A DNA stretch of 64,000 nt from contig JABUQX010038999.1 in the NCBI GenBank assembly GCA_015478945.1, forward strand, positions 1 through 64,000, written 5' to 3'. The notes under the pieces were generated by a model, which was not told the origin of the DNA, did not search any database, and was given only the letters and a program-made list of their open reading frames with translations. Position 1 is the stretch's first letter, and each line of letters opens with the position of its first letter. This document shows positions 1 through 10,595 of this stretch, piece after piece. A program made the position numbers and the translations under genes. The stretch is from Trachelipus rathkii. Taxonomy: Eukaryota; Arthropoda; Malacostraca; Isopoda; Trachelipodidae.

Positions 1-1525
1 TATATTCACATACTTTCTAATATAAAATGATTATTTATTAGTTATTTAGTTCAAATCAATATGACTGCTCCAATTTGACTCCAAATCTATATACTCATCG
101 ACCTACTTCCATATCTATAGTAGTATATATATATATATACGCGATCTGTAAAGTTTTTGTTTTTTTGGTTTTTTTTTTTTTAGTGAATAGACGAGTGTGT
201 GAGATTTGAAATTCTTCAAAATGAGAATTATGCTCTTTTCATGGATTCTATTATAGTACTAACTTGGGCTCATTAATATTAATTTGTTGTATATCTGTTA
301 AATCTTACTTTACTTGCATAATTTTTATTTTTTACAGAATATTGGGCGGTGGAAGAGAATGGCGGCTTGCATTGCTCTCACCATGTGTAGCCTAGCATTA
401 ATAATGGATGATTAAGACCAAAAGGCAATCATATATAAATGTCAGAAATGAGGGGAACCAAAAATGTTGAATTTGAGTTTGATGAGGACTGTTATCTGTA
501 TCATGTTGAAATCATAAACAATCTGACAATACGATATTGGCGGAGAACTCAAGTCTAAATAGCTACCGAGCTAAGCCATATAGATACTCGCTCTGAAGTT
601 CTCTTGGCTATATTTTCTTTTACTTAGAGTATATAGTAAATATTTAAGGAAACAGTATTATTTATTATTATTAATTATATTTATTAATTCTTATTATGTT
701 GGAGTCTTGGATCTCATTATTATAGTCCAGTTTATTGGATTGGATTAACTCTATATTAAAATATGAGTGTATCTGGTGATCTTTTGAGTCAAGAGGATGA
801 GCGGTGTTCATGTTTGACATAATAAGTACGAGAGAGGATGTTCAAGAACATCTTCTTAGTGGATCACTGAGATAAGATGCACCTACTATAATAATAATCA
901 GCATCGGCAACTTTTGATTCAGCGACCAATGTTTTGGCCATAATCATGACAAAAAGTCAATGGCAAGTTTAACGGTTCTTATAACTTTTAAATGTTACTA
1001 ATGGGTTTATATATTTATTTTTGCTATTAGTTTACACGGCATTTGTTAAACAATTGTTTAAAATATTAAAATAAAATTATTCCTGTAAATGAGTCCGGGT
1101 GCAGGACGAAAGCTTGGTACTACACTTAAATCAATTGTTTATTTTAGTCAAGATCCATTTTAGAAATTAATCTTCTGTTGAGAAGAACTACTTATCGGGG
1201 TTAGAGGACTTCAAAATCATACATTAAATAAATAATAAATAATGTAAGTAAATGAGATAATAATTAATATCATAAAAGTAGCGTATTCAAGTAAATAATA
1301 ATTAATTAATAATATAATAATAATAATAATTAATAATAATAGATAATCTAGGGTTGGTTTGTGGTGTATAAGCGAGCATGTTTCTCAAAGTGGGCCGATA
1401 ACGCGCGCGCCCTTTGTGGCGTGGAGGCCTAGATGGTGGGCGGTAGGGCCTATAAAAAAAAGGGGTGGTGTTGAAGTTATTTAGTAATTTTAAGTTTCAA
1501 TATTTCCACTTTATTACAATTATTA
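1..1525. other. AT-rich DNA, no gene recognised
   Basis: No open frame of note and no protein similarity is visible on either strand. The one compositional oddity is a short GC-rich patch around 1376-1450 containing a run of CG dinucleotides. Confidence 0.6.
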
Positions 1526-1534
1526 TTTAATACT

Positions 1535-1692
1535 TTATATATATGTCTTATATTACATTATATATTTATAATTATTATATATATATATATATATACTAAT
1601 ATATATTATAAATATTTAATATAGCTAGTATATATATTTATATATATATAATATAATATATATATATATATATAATAGTATAGTTGTGTATA
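1535..1692. repeat. (TA)n microsatellite, interrupted
   Basis: Mostly alternating TA with interruptions, about 160 bases. Confidence 0.85.
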
Positions 1693-1899
1693 TATAAATA
1701 TAGATATATCTATATATCAGTATTGGATTTTATTAAGTTTTTTTGACAAAATGTTAAAAAAAATTTGGATGGCATATTTTGAAAAAATAATTGATTTTCA
1801 AAGTGGGCCGGTTAGATCGAACATAGGTTTTGAGAGTCTAATGGTTTAAAGCAACGTGTTTTTTTTCCGCTTTTTCAAATATAATAAGTAATTGAAAAG

Positions 1900-3800
1900 C
1901 GCCCTAAATAAAAGCATATAGACAATTATGTTTATATACCACCAGATTTTCGATAATATTGGAAACCATGGGAGGTAAATATGTTCCAGACTTTACCAGT
2001 AGAGTACATGTAAGATTGAGCATAGCAGCTAAGTCTGAGGTCATAAGAGTTGAGAAGAGAACGAAATGAGACTGTCTGAAATACGAGTGGCAGGAACTCT
2101 CCTCAAACCGCACGGTTCGCAGGTCAGGAGAAAAAAAAGAAAAACAAAAAACAACTGTAATGAGCCCACAATAGAATAAGAGAGAGTGGATGGCAACACG
2201 TTTAAAGGATATACAAGATTGGAGAGAGTAGCTAAGTGGAGAGTTAGGCAGTCCGACAAGTCCCTAGCAACACTATTATCAAGGAGTAATAAATGTGGAA
2301 AACATCCTGATATCTGATTCATACTCTATAGAAGGGCGAGCAACGCCCTTATGTAGAGTTTGCAACTGGGATGGTGAGTAGTAGTTCCGAAAGTGCCTCT
2401 GAACACCCAATTTTCTTAGAAACTTGTTAAGAAGAACATAATGTGAGTACTCAATTTCACAAGGAAAAAATTATCAAGACTATTAGGAACAGAAGGTTAA
2501 GAGTTGTGTTTTCACAGAAGATCTTATAATTGTTTGTGAAAGGTTGTCTTAGAAGATGAAGAATCTGAGCTATTCAGGCATTTGAAAACAACCATGTTTT
2601 CTTTAACACAAATATCGGTAAGTAAGGAAAGATCAGAAGTCTGTTGCTTCAAGGTTATCCTCCATAGAATCATTTATTTTTCGTTGAATGAGTCGTTTAA
2701 TCAAATGGAAGGGAGTAATGATGAGTAGAGTTATCAGTATATTAGCCAGAGTTGGAGAGAGGGGAGAAGACAGTAACAGATAGATCGTTGTAGATCATGG
2801 AGTGCTAAAAATAATATTTTAATAAGGTTGGGCTAATTCCTCGAGAAAGAACCTCGAGAAACACCGCCAATGGTAGATTTAAAGGATAAATGGTGGGTAT
2901 CTACAATAGCAATCATATAACGACTGATGGAACGGAAAGTCAAGAGAAGGTTTACAAAGAGAAGGATAAATAACCGAAAGTGAGAAATTTAGATATGAAA
3001 GTTTTGTGCAAGAGTTTCGTTCGAAAGCCTTTCGACTGTCTAGAAGAAAAAAGATTTAAAGAAATATGCGGAGAGCAGAGAATCAAGCGTCGGAGAGAAA
3101 TGAAAGAAGATCACCAGTCGAATTGTCATTAAAGAAATAAGCCATAATGGCAATCAAAGATAAGAGCAGAAGATTTAAGATGTTTCTAAGTCTTCTTCTT
3201 AAGAAATAGATTCAAAAACTTTAGGAAGTAAAGCGATAGGATGATAGTTGGATTGTTGAATAGAGATCCGCTTCTTCAGCATATACCGAATGGATGCATT
3301 CTTTCAGCAGAGGGAAAGGATTGAGAAGTTTCTAGCAGCTGGGAAGGTTACCAAGGCAGGGTAAGGTGCAAGCTCATAAGCACAAGTTTTGAGGACCATT
3401 GGAGTAATAACTTCAGCTCTCCACCTTCTTAGAGTTAGGCTCAGAGAATGCAGAAAAAAAGATTTTTTAATGAGTTGAAAGGAGGAGGAGAGGAGGAAGG
3501 AGACGGCCATCATCTAGAGATGAATTAGAGGGAAAGGTTTAGCAAACATAAGAATCTTGTAGTAGAAGAAAAAGAAGATCTCAGCAGCATTACTGGACAG
3601 AGATTCAAATGGTAGAGAGAGGTAGGAAGAGAAAGTTGGTGTTGAGCATTTTAAAAATTGCAAAATTTTCTACCAAGAACAAACAGTTTTTAGAGTCTCG
3701 AAGAGCTGATTTTTTGCCAATCCTTGATGAAATGTATTAAAGCACGAGTTTCTGGATTTTGAAGACAACGATTATTTCTGATACACCAAGATTTATAACA
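1900..3800 (-). pseudogene. Jockey-like LINE reverse transcriptase, 5'-truncated and broken
   Basis: Minus-strand translation, joined over several frames, follows the reverse transcriptase of arthropod Jockey-type non-LTR retrotransposons. In order there is a linker with DGI-P-VLK-CA-EL-P spacing (about 3510-3360), the block SNYHPIALLPKVFES (about 3260-3205), a degenerate GVPQGS block read as GVSRGS (about 2860), and a C-terminal region with LDNSVARDLSD (about 2270) and a KVWN motif near 1985 in the position of the family's LWNSLP. Such proteins copy element RNA into DNA at a nicked genomic site. The endonuclease half is missing: similarity fades at about 3800, next to a (TA)n tract. In-frame stops, including one replacing Trp before the ALLP block, and frame changes show that it is dead. 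Assignment to non-LTR reverse transcriptase is firm; the exact clade is inferred. Confidence 0.8.
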
Positions 3801-3828
3801 GTATTAGGTTCAATAGGATAGAGAATGG

Positions 3829-3966
3829 TATATATATATATATATATAATATATATAATATATATATAATATATTATATATATATATATAATATTTATAT
3901 ATATATATTATATTATTATTATGCCTACATATATATATATATATATTATATATATATATATATAAA
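3829..3966. repeat. (TA)n microsatellite at the truncated end of the LINE
   Basis: Alternating TA with a few interruptions, lying directly beyond the 5' end of the LINE fragment. Confidence 0.9.
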
Positions 3967-4233
3967 ATTTAAAATAATCTACCAAATATATTTTTAAAAA
4001 AGTTAAAAAAAACTTTGTGTTTAAAATTAAATTGTTGTTTTTTTTTTGAATGCTTAATATAAATATTTGGGCTCAAAAACTTATAAGAACATTAATTAAT
4101 ATAGATGATGTAAACACTATATATTACAATAAAAAAAATTGAATTTAAAGGTAAAAAAAAAAAAAACAATAAAAAGAGCGGTTTTTATTGTTTTTTTTAT
4201 GGAAAACGTTTTTTTAAACCACGGTTTTTTCCA
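3967..4233. other. AT-rich DNA, no gene
   Basis: Homopolymer A and T runs; nothing protein-like. Confidence 0.5.
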
Positions 4234-4236
4234 CCC

Positions 4237-4237
<1 letters not shown>

Positions 4238-4330
<93 letters not shown>
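4238..4330. repeat. (AAT)n microsatellite
   Basis: About 31 uninterrupted AAT triplets. The poly-asparagine reading through it is an artefact of the triplet repeat. Confidence 0.95.
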
Positions 4331-4331
<1 letters not shown>

Positions 4332-5155
4332 TGATTCACCTCTTAAGACTTATAGAACACATCTACTTCAAGACCTAAGCTATTATTAATCTTTATTACG
4401 CTATTTGCGTAATTTGACAATGCTTATCAGTAAGAGATATGATTAAGAAAGATAAATGATGAAAACGTAATACAAGTCTTTATAAGGTTGATAAAATGGT
4501 TTAAGATTGTTTTTATTTGTTTTTTATATTTAACAGTTTTGATTTGGTCTTTATACAGCAACGATTAATAAGATTGTCATACAGTTACAACAGGTAATAT
4601 ATTAATTGATGCCAAATTATGCTTATTATTATTATATAATATAATATTAAATTGTTATTTATGAATTGAAATTATAAAATATCTATTAAAACTATGAAAT
4701 ATTAAATATGAAATAAAATGATTTTGTTACTGTTAATTTTTAGTTTTCTTTCAATAGTAGAAAATGAAATTTTTATGGTTAACTTTACCAATAATTAAGA
4801 ATGTTAACACTTTTATATCTACAATTATTAGTACTTCAATTCAATGTTATAATTTTCGGACCACTTTGTGTTTGTGTGCGCGCCTGCAGTATACCTTTCC
4901 CGTAAAAAAAAAAACATATTTAAATTGTTTTGTATTTAGCAAAATTTATTTCTAAAGTCATACATATTTTTAGTATTTATCGTGGTAATTTTTTTTTTTT
5001 TTTTAAGGAAAATAACTAATATTTGTTTTTAAAATATTGCTGGATTACTTTGTGCTCGAAAGCGTCATAAATACTACATGAATTTATTGAAGAAAATTGC
5101 CCAGCAATATTCCTATCTATCTGACCTACTGTGGTAGTACTGTCAGTATTTTTTC
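4331..5155. other. AT-rich DNA, no gene recognised
   Basis: Short chance frames only, with no similarity seen on either strand. Confidence 0.5.
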
Positions 5156-5159
5156 CTCT

Positions 5160-5169
5160 CTGCTCTCAT

Positions 5170-5238
<69 letters not shown>

Positions 5239-5860
5239 TCTCTTTCTCTTTCTCTTTCTCTTTCCTCTTTTTCCCCTCTTTCTCTTTCTCTCTTTCCTCT
5301 TTCTCTTCTCTTTCTCTTTCCTTTCTCCTCTTTTCTTTCTCTTTCTCTTTCTCTTTCTCTTCTCTCTCTCTCTTTCCTCTTTCTCTTCTCCTCTTTCTCT
5401 CCTGACTCTCCCTCTTCACTCTCTCTTCCTCTCTCCCTTCCCATCGTCCATCCCTCCTTTCTCCCAAAATGTTTAATTTCTCACTCTCCACTCTATCACT
5501 CTCCTCAACTCTCCCATCTCTTCCTCCTCACATCCCGTCATCTCTCTCCTACTCCGTCTTCTTTCCTTTTCCCTCGTCGGGTCCTTTCTCTTCTCTTTCC
5601 TTTTTCCACTATTTTTCTCTCTTTCTCTTTTCTTCTTTTTCTGTTCACCTCTTTTTTTTTTTTAGTGGACTCTTCTTCATTCTTTTACTAGTTCATGCAA
5701 ACATTTCCGCTCTTCTTCACATCATTCTCTCTCCTTCTCTTTTTTTTCCTCTTCTTTCCTTCTTCTCTTTCTTCTTCTCTTGTCTTCGTGCATTTCTTTA
5801 CAGCTCCTCATTCTATCAGTCTCCTCTTCCCAGTCCGTTCTTCGTCTCTCGGCTATGAGC
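5160..5860. repeat. Polypyrimidine tract, (CT)n grading to degenerate C/T
   Basis: About 700 bases that are almost entirely C and T on the plus strand: a (CT)n core at 5168-5245, TTTCTC variants to about 5400, then degenerate pyrimidine sequence with occasional purines. Long Ser/Leu/Phe frames on plus and Arg/Glu/Lys frames on minus are products of this composition and not genes. Confidence 0.9.
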
Positions 5861-5869
5861 CAGGCGGCG

Positions 5870-7225
5870 ATATCTTATGAAGAAGCAGTTGACGTAGTAA
5901 GAGGATAAGGTAATCTGAGCTTGGGTCATGATGATCAGTCTCGATTTAATTGTTTATAAACCAGGATTGTATACCATCATATATTAACACGAACTGATCT
6001 GGTTTAGAAATATGAAAAGAAAAGACCTTAAAAAAATCTTAAATGAGTACGAGTAGGATAAACTTGGTAAAGATAAGGGTATTCGCTTATATTGCTTTAA
6101 GATCTATTAATATATAATAATTTTGTAAAATAACAAAAATGAACGCAAATTCAAGACTATACAAGCTGCAAAAAATGTCATAAGCAGGTTTGGCATTGGC
6201 AACAAAAGAAGTGTGTGTGTGGCATTTTTATTCTTACCAAATTTAAGAAAACGTAATCCTGGCCGGGCAACAGAATTCGAAGAAGCAGCTACGGATGTCG
6301 GGCTGCCGTGGGTTAGGATAGATTCCGCCGACTTCTTTGGACATATTGTGCGTTTGATCTTAATAAGTGTATGGAGAGGTGTTAAAACACAGGGGAGGCA
6401 CAACGGATGGTCAGAATGCATGTATTCCGATAAGATTTAGAAAGAAAGAAAGGGAATTTAGAATGAATAAGGTCACTCTCAAAATAATCGTGGATTCAGG
6501 AAATCATGAAATAGTTTAGCTTGGAAAGAAATCAGCTTCAATAAGAAGAACTTTTTGATAATATTCTTAATATTTTCGACTTTGAGTTTTAACTATTAGA
6601 ATTTGTGAGCTGATTATAGAAATGTTCAAGATCAAATTTAATCTAATTATTTACAAATTTGTAATACAGGTTATTGGGTGAAGCGGGAACAGAAGTTTTG
6701 AAACCATGTGTCCCTTCAAAGATAAGTTTTCATAATAAATATACCAAAAAACTTCCTTCTCAATCAAAACTTTTGATCTTAAAGTAACAGTAGAAAAGGG
6801 CCGTTTATAAATGCGGCCCCTAGTCTCCAAAGTTGACTCTCGAGATGGCTGCTAATTTGGAAATATTAAATAGTTTTTTTGTATTTCCAGTGTACATGTA
6901 TTATATTATGTAAGTGAGGGGACTATTTGGTGGGGTGAAATACAGTTGGTATGTAACAATACTATATTGGATTGATAATGATAGTAAATGATAACGTAGT
7001 GATAATAATAATGTAATGGATGGTATGATGATAGTATGACAATGATAGGATAGTGCTAGATGGTAATGTTGATATAATAATAAGTGGATAATATGGGTGT
7101 AATGGTAATGATGTGTGATAGTGGTAATAGTGATAATGATAATAGTAATAATGGTGATATTTATATTTGTATATATGTATATATTTTTAAAAAATTTATT
7201 TTTTTGTATTTTATATTTATTTCTT
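5870..7225. other. No gene recognised; GATAAT-rich stretch at 7030-7160
   Basis: A 75-codon plus-strand frame at 6213-6440 has ordinary composition but no similarity I recognise and no intron or promoter context. The stretch 7030-7160 is a degenerate run of GTGATA and AATGAT-like words. Nothing else is supported. Confidence 0.45.
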
Positions 7226-7230
7226 TAAAA

Positions 7231-7400
7231 GCGCCCGATAGCTCAGTGTTAGAGCACTCGCCAAACAAAGCGAAGGTCCCAGGTTCGCAACTGGTCGGTG
7301 GGAGATGTTGAGCTTGTCTTCCCCTTGGGCTTAGCTTCGTCTGCTCGGACGTAAAGTTAGAAATCGAATCTTTTGGAGACCGCAAGTTTTTTTTTTTTGA
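7231..7400 (+). repeat. tRNA-derived SINE-like repeat
   Basis: The first 75 bases resemble a tRNA: an A-box-like TAGCTCAGTGTTAGAGC at about 7239 and a B-box-like GGTTCGCAACT at about 7282, spaced as in an internal RNA polymerase III promoter. A non-tRNA body follows, ending in a T run near 7388-7398. The acceptor-stem halves pair poorly, so I call it a SINE or tRNA pseudogene and not a functional tRNA gene. Confidence 0.65.
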
Positions 7401-7689
7401 ATTTAACGTTTTATAATTTACGGGGCCGCGGACAAGTCAAGATATGGATCACCCATCCACCTCAAAAGGGTCTTCTAGTTCATCAACAATATTGATTCGA
7501 CAAGATTACGTAAGTGTTTGATATTATCTTGGCAAAACGTTTCTATTGCGTTCACTTCTTCTATACAGAGGTATTTATGAAACCTTTCTCTTTCAGATTT
7601 CACAAACGAAAACTTACAATCAAGCATCAGGAGATGTTCAGCCACAACCCTAGACATCTGGTGAGAGCTTTCAACGTGCTGCCTCTTCT

Positions 7690-9545
7690 TAAGCGCGGAG
7701 GTCGCTTACAGAAAGGAGGAAAATCAGCTCAGAGGAATTGATTAGTCAGCTAGCTGATTCTAGTACCGACTCGGATATGGACTATCAAGTGGACGAATCT
7801 GATTTGGAGTACGAGTCAAAAGAGGATGATACTTACCAACACCCTGTGTTCAGTCTGCGAGAGGAAGATGAAGAGGTAGGAGAGGAAGAGGGTAATGTAG
7901 TAGAAGACTTAGAGGTCGACCTTCCAGAGAATGAAACGATTTACAAGGCTAGATCTGGACATTTGTGGTCGAATCCTGAACACCAGTCGGCAAGGACGAG
8001 GGCAAGGAATATAGTTACTGAGCAAGCGCAGTTAAATGGTGCAGCGGCAGAGGCGTCAACTCCACTCGAGTGTTTCGAAGTTTACATGCAAAATAAGATT
8101 CTGGAATGCATCGTCACAAATACAAACAAATATGCACAGAGAGGATGTTGTACAAAGAAACGCATGTGACGAGAGCTTCGAGCATTCTTTGTAGTGATAG
8201 CGATGGGTATATACAATGATACCAAGCAAGACCTAGACAGACTTTGGGATGAGGCAACAGGACGGGCAATATGTAGGGCAGCACTATCAGAGAGGCGTTT
8301 CAAAGCATTGCTGACCCTAATTCGCTTCGATGATCGAAAGGCGAGGAAGGAAAGAGAGCAGACAGGTCAAGCAAATCCTGATAAATTGGAACCTCTAAGG
8401 GAGATTTTAGATCTTCTAAATAACATCTTGAAAGCAAACTACACCCCTGGTGCCAATTTATGCATTGACGAAATGCTTTGTCTTTTTAGGAGGAATGCTC
8501 CGGTTTCGTGTGTTCATCAAAACGAAACGAAACCTGGTAGGCTTACTCCTAAGGATGTTATCGGATGTGGACACGAAGCTAATTCTCCAAATGGCACCGT
8601 ATGGTGGGCCCATAGGGGATATTCCATCAAAGAAGTCATTGTAGATTGTGATGGATCTAGCTGCACCATACTTCAATACCAACAGAAATATATAACAACT
8701 GATCGGTACTATACCTCTGTGGCCTTGGCTTACAAATTAGGTTAAAAAAATCTTACGCTATTTGGCAAGGTAAACAGTTGTGGAGTACATCTGCCTGAAT
8801 CACTAAAGCAGCTAGAGGTCGGGAGTTACATTCCACTATGTTTGCGGTGTCAAAGAAGCCAGTATCAGGTCCAAATATACCCAGCATGTTAGCCACTCAT
8901 GTGACGAAAGTAAAACCCCCTAAAAATGTGATTCTACTGTCAACCATGCACACGCGATTCACAGTTAAGGCTGAATATAAAGGGAAACCTAATATAAAGA
9001 AAAGACGGGAGATATTAGAATTCGACAACTCAACGATAGGCACCGTCGACACCGACGACCAGATGGTCAGACGGGTCTCGTGTAGAAGATCGACCAGACG
9101 CTGGCCTTTCTCATGGTTCTTCAGTGTGATTGAAATATGTGTGCTGAACGCATTTATAATTTATGGTATGAAAGATCCGCCAACTTTTATGGCTTTGAAA
9201 AAAAAAAAAAAAAGCATGGGGTCAGGGTCAACTTTTATGAATCCCTTTCCAAGGATCTCATCCTCCCACATGCAAGGGAGCGTTTACAAAGTACTAACAT
9301 CAGTACCACTTTAAGGTCTTGTATAAAACAGTGTTTTCTCTAGATTCAACCACCACAGGCAGAGCGCCGTCGACAGGAAGGTGTTCCCCTTTCAAAAGGA
9401 CGCTGTGCATTTTGTTACAAGGAGGCAGGTGTCGAAATAAAGCGAAACGTCGAGAGAAAGACCTGACGTTTTGTGAGAAGTGCGGAAATGCTTGCTGCAC
9501 TGCACCATACTTCGCATGTAGTATTGCATATCTTTGTTCCCGATA

Positions 9546-9546
<1 letters not shown>
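7690..9546 (+). pseudogene. piggyBac-type transposase pseudogene (PGBD4-like)
   Basis: DDD transposase of piggyBac elements, which cut and paste at TTAA sites. In order: an acidic N-terminus rich in Asp/Glu (7738-7930); a conserved block with TPLECFE and NTNKYA (about 8058-8135); IDEML (about 8464, first catalytic Asp); TTDRYYTS (about 8697, second Asp block); VDTDDQM (about 9045, third Asp block) followed by RRWPFSWFF; and a cysteine-rich C-terminus with CEKCG (about 9478). Breaks seen: an in-frame TGA at 8167-8169, frame changes near 8490, 8640 and 8745, and another around an A run near 9200 or the cysteine domain. The start codon is not evident; the frame opens after a TAA near 7687. No terminal inverted repeats or flanking TTAA pair were identified, and the 3' side runs into (TA)n. 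Family assignment is firm; inactivity is clear unless the shifts are sequencing errors. Confidence 0.85.
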
Positions 9547-9624
<78 letters not shown>

Positions 9625-9660
9625 ATATATATATATTATATTATATATTATAATTTAATA
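9546..9660. repeat. (TA)n microsatellite at the end of the piggyBac pseudogene
   Basis: Begins at the stop codon of the transposase remnant; alternating TA with a few TTA interruptions. Confidence 0.9.
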
Positions 9661-9672
9661 TGTATAATTCTT

Positions 9673-9840
9673 TGAGTACTCAGCAATTCTGGGATGAGAA
9701 AACCGGGTGCTTTATAAAACTACGCTTGAAGCGTTCTTTTTTTGGGGAGTGGATGGCTTAGTGGATAAAGCGCCGGTACTGTTACTCAGTGCAAGCGGAG
9801 GTCGCAGGTTCGAATCGCTGAGAGAGTAAAAATCTCTGTG
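9673..9840 (+). repeat. tRNA-like repeat, copy A
   Basis: Begins with gagtactcagcaatt and contains a tRNA-like stretch at 9744-9830 with an A-box-like TGGCTTAGTGGATAAAGC (about 9753) and a B-box-like GGTTCGAATCG (about 9808). Two more copies follow within 900 bases. Likely a SINE family. Confidence 0.7.
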
Positions 9841-9879
9841 ATCATTCATTTCAATATTATAGTCCTGTGCTCATTCGTT

Positions 9880-9930
9880 TCCTGTGACTCATTCGTCCTG
9901 TGACTCATTCATATTAAATGGGGGACAGGC
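9880..9930 (+). repeat. Short tandem repeat, TGTGACTCATTCGTCC-like
   Basis: Three imperfect copies of a roughly 17-base word between repeat copies A and B. Confidence 0.6.
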
Positions 9931-9934
9931 CTTT

Positions 9935-10110
9935 TTGAGTACTCAGCAATTATGGGATGAGAAACGGAGCTTTTAAATACTACGACTTGAAGGTTGTTTT
10001 TTTTGGGAACAGGATGGTTGTGGATAAAGTTCCGGTCATTGTTGCCTCAGGCGACGGCGGAGGGGATGGCAGAACCATGTTCGAATCCCGCTGATGGAGA
10101 TTAAAATTAG
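9935..10110 (+). repeat. tRNA-like repeat, copy B
   Basis: Starts with gagtactcagcaatt like copy A and keeps the GGATAAAG and TTCGAATCCC blocks with scattered differences. It lies immediately upstream of the Rpn-like coding fragment. Confidence 0.7.
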
Positions 10111-10171
10111 TTTTTGATATCCATCCTTAATACAAATATACCCTGAAATAGTTTGATAAAAAAATGGTGCT

Positions 10172-10470
10172 CTGTTGATTTTTTGCAGGATGCTACCGGA
10201 AACCGATACATTATCGAAATGCAGAATTACAAGGATCCGTCATATTTGAAACGAGCACAGCATTATGCTACCTCGGTTTACTCCAATCAACTAGGTAGAG
10301 CTGAAACATATATAAAACTGAAGAAAGTTTTCTTCATAGTTTTTTCAAGCTGCACTTTGTTTCTTGAAGAGGTGAAGCCTGTGTCTTCACACATTCTGCT
10401 TGAAAGAGAAACTTTGAAGCAATATTTGAAAGATGTTGATTACGTATTTATACAAATGCCAGGCCTATGA
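10172..10470 (+). pseudogene. Rpn-family (PDDEXK_2) nuclease/transposase, N-terminally truncated
   Basis: One unbroken frame of about 99 residues follows the core of the Rpn/PDDEXK_2 family, bacterial recombination-promoting nucleases with a PD-(D/E)XK fold. Visible blocks are VDFLQDATGNRYIIEMQ (catalytic Asp and the Glu of an ExQ active site, about 10174-10224), LKRAQHYATSVYSNQL (about 10240-10290), an LKKVFFIVF hydrophobic strand (about 10318), and the C-terminal VDYVFIQMP that matches the family's usual 'F-ELPKF' ending (about 10435). About 60 N-terminal residues normally present are missing: similarity begins two residues before the catalytic Asp, just after a TTTTTGCAG-like junction at about 10189 that could also pass for a splice acceptor. 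The frame ends at TGA where repeat copy C begins. No in-frame stop or shift is seen, unlike nearby transposons. The family assignment is from memory of its motifs. Origin by transfer from an intracellular bacterium is inference. Confidence 0.75.
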
Positions 10471-10562
10471 GTACTCAGCAATTGAAGCGTTCTTTCTTGG
10501 GGAGTGGATGCTTAGTTTGATAAGGCGCCGGTTTATGTTTAACTCAGGCAACGGCGGAGTTT
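10469..10562 (+). repeat. tRNA-like repeat, copy C (3'-truncated)
   Basis: Starts with gagtactcagcaatt but skips the next 40 bases found in copies A and B, going straight to the gaagcgttct and ggggagtggatg blocks. It stops at GGCGGAG before the B-box. It abuts the stop codon of the Rpn-like frame. Confidence 0.7.
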
Positions 10563-10595
10563 TCCCCCCTCCCTACCAAATGTCGATTTGACTAT

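Noticed and set aside
4139..4378. 79-codon frame with a 30-residue Asn run
   Set aside because: The frame exists because of an (AAT)n microsatellite.
5097..5858. Overlapping long Ser/Leu/Phe and Arg/Glu/Lys frames
   Set aside because: They are forced by the C/T-only composition of the strand; several frames on both strands are open at once.
7231..7305. Functional tRNA gene
   Set aside because: Promoter boxes fit, but the acceptor stem does not pair and a SINE-like body with a T-run follows.
9744..9830. Functional tRNA gene
   Set aside because: Repeated twice more nearby with decay, so it is a repeat family; cloverleaf pairing is poor.
10172..10470. Whole window being bacterial contamination because of the Rpn hit
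   Set aside because: LINEs, SINEs, piggyBac, gypsy and TTAGG repeats on both sides are eukaryotic.
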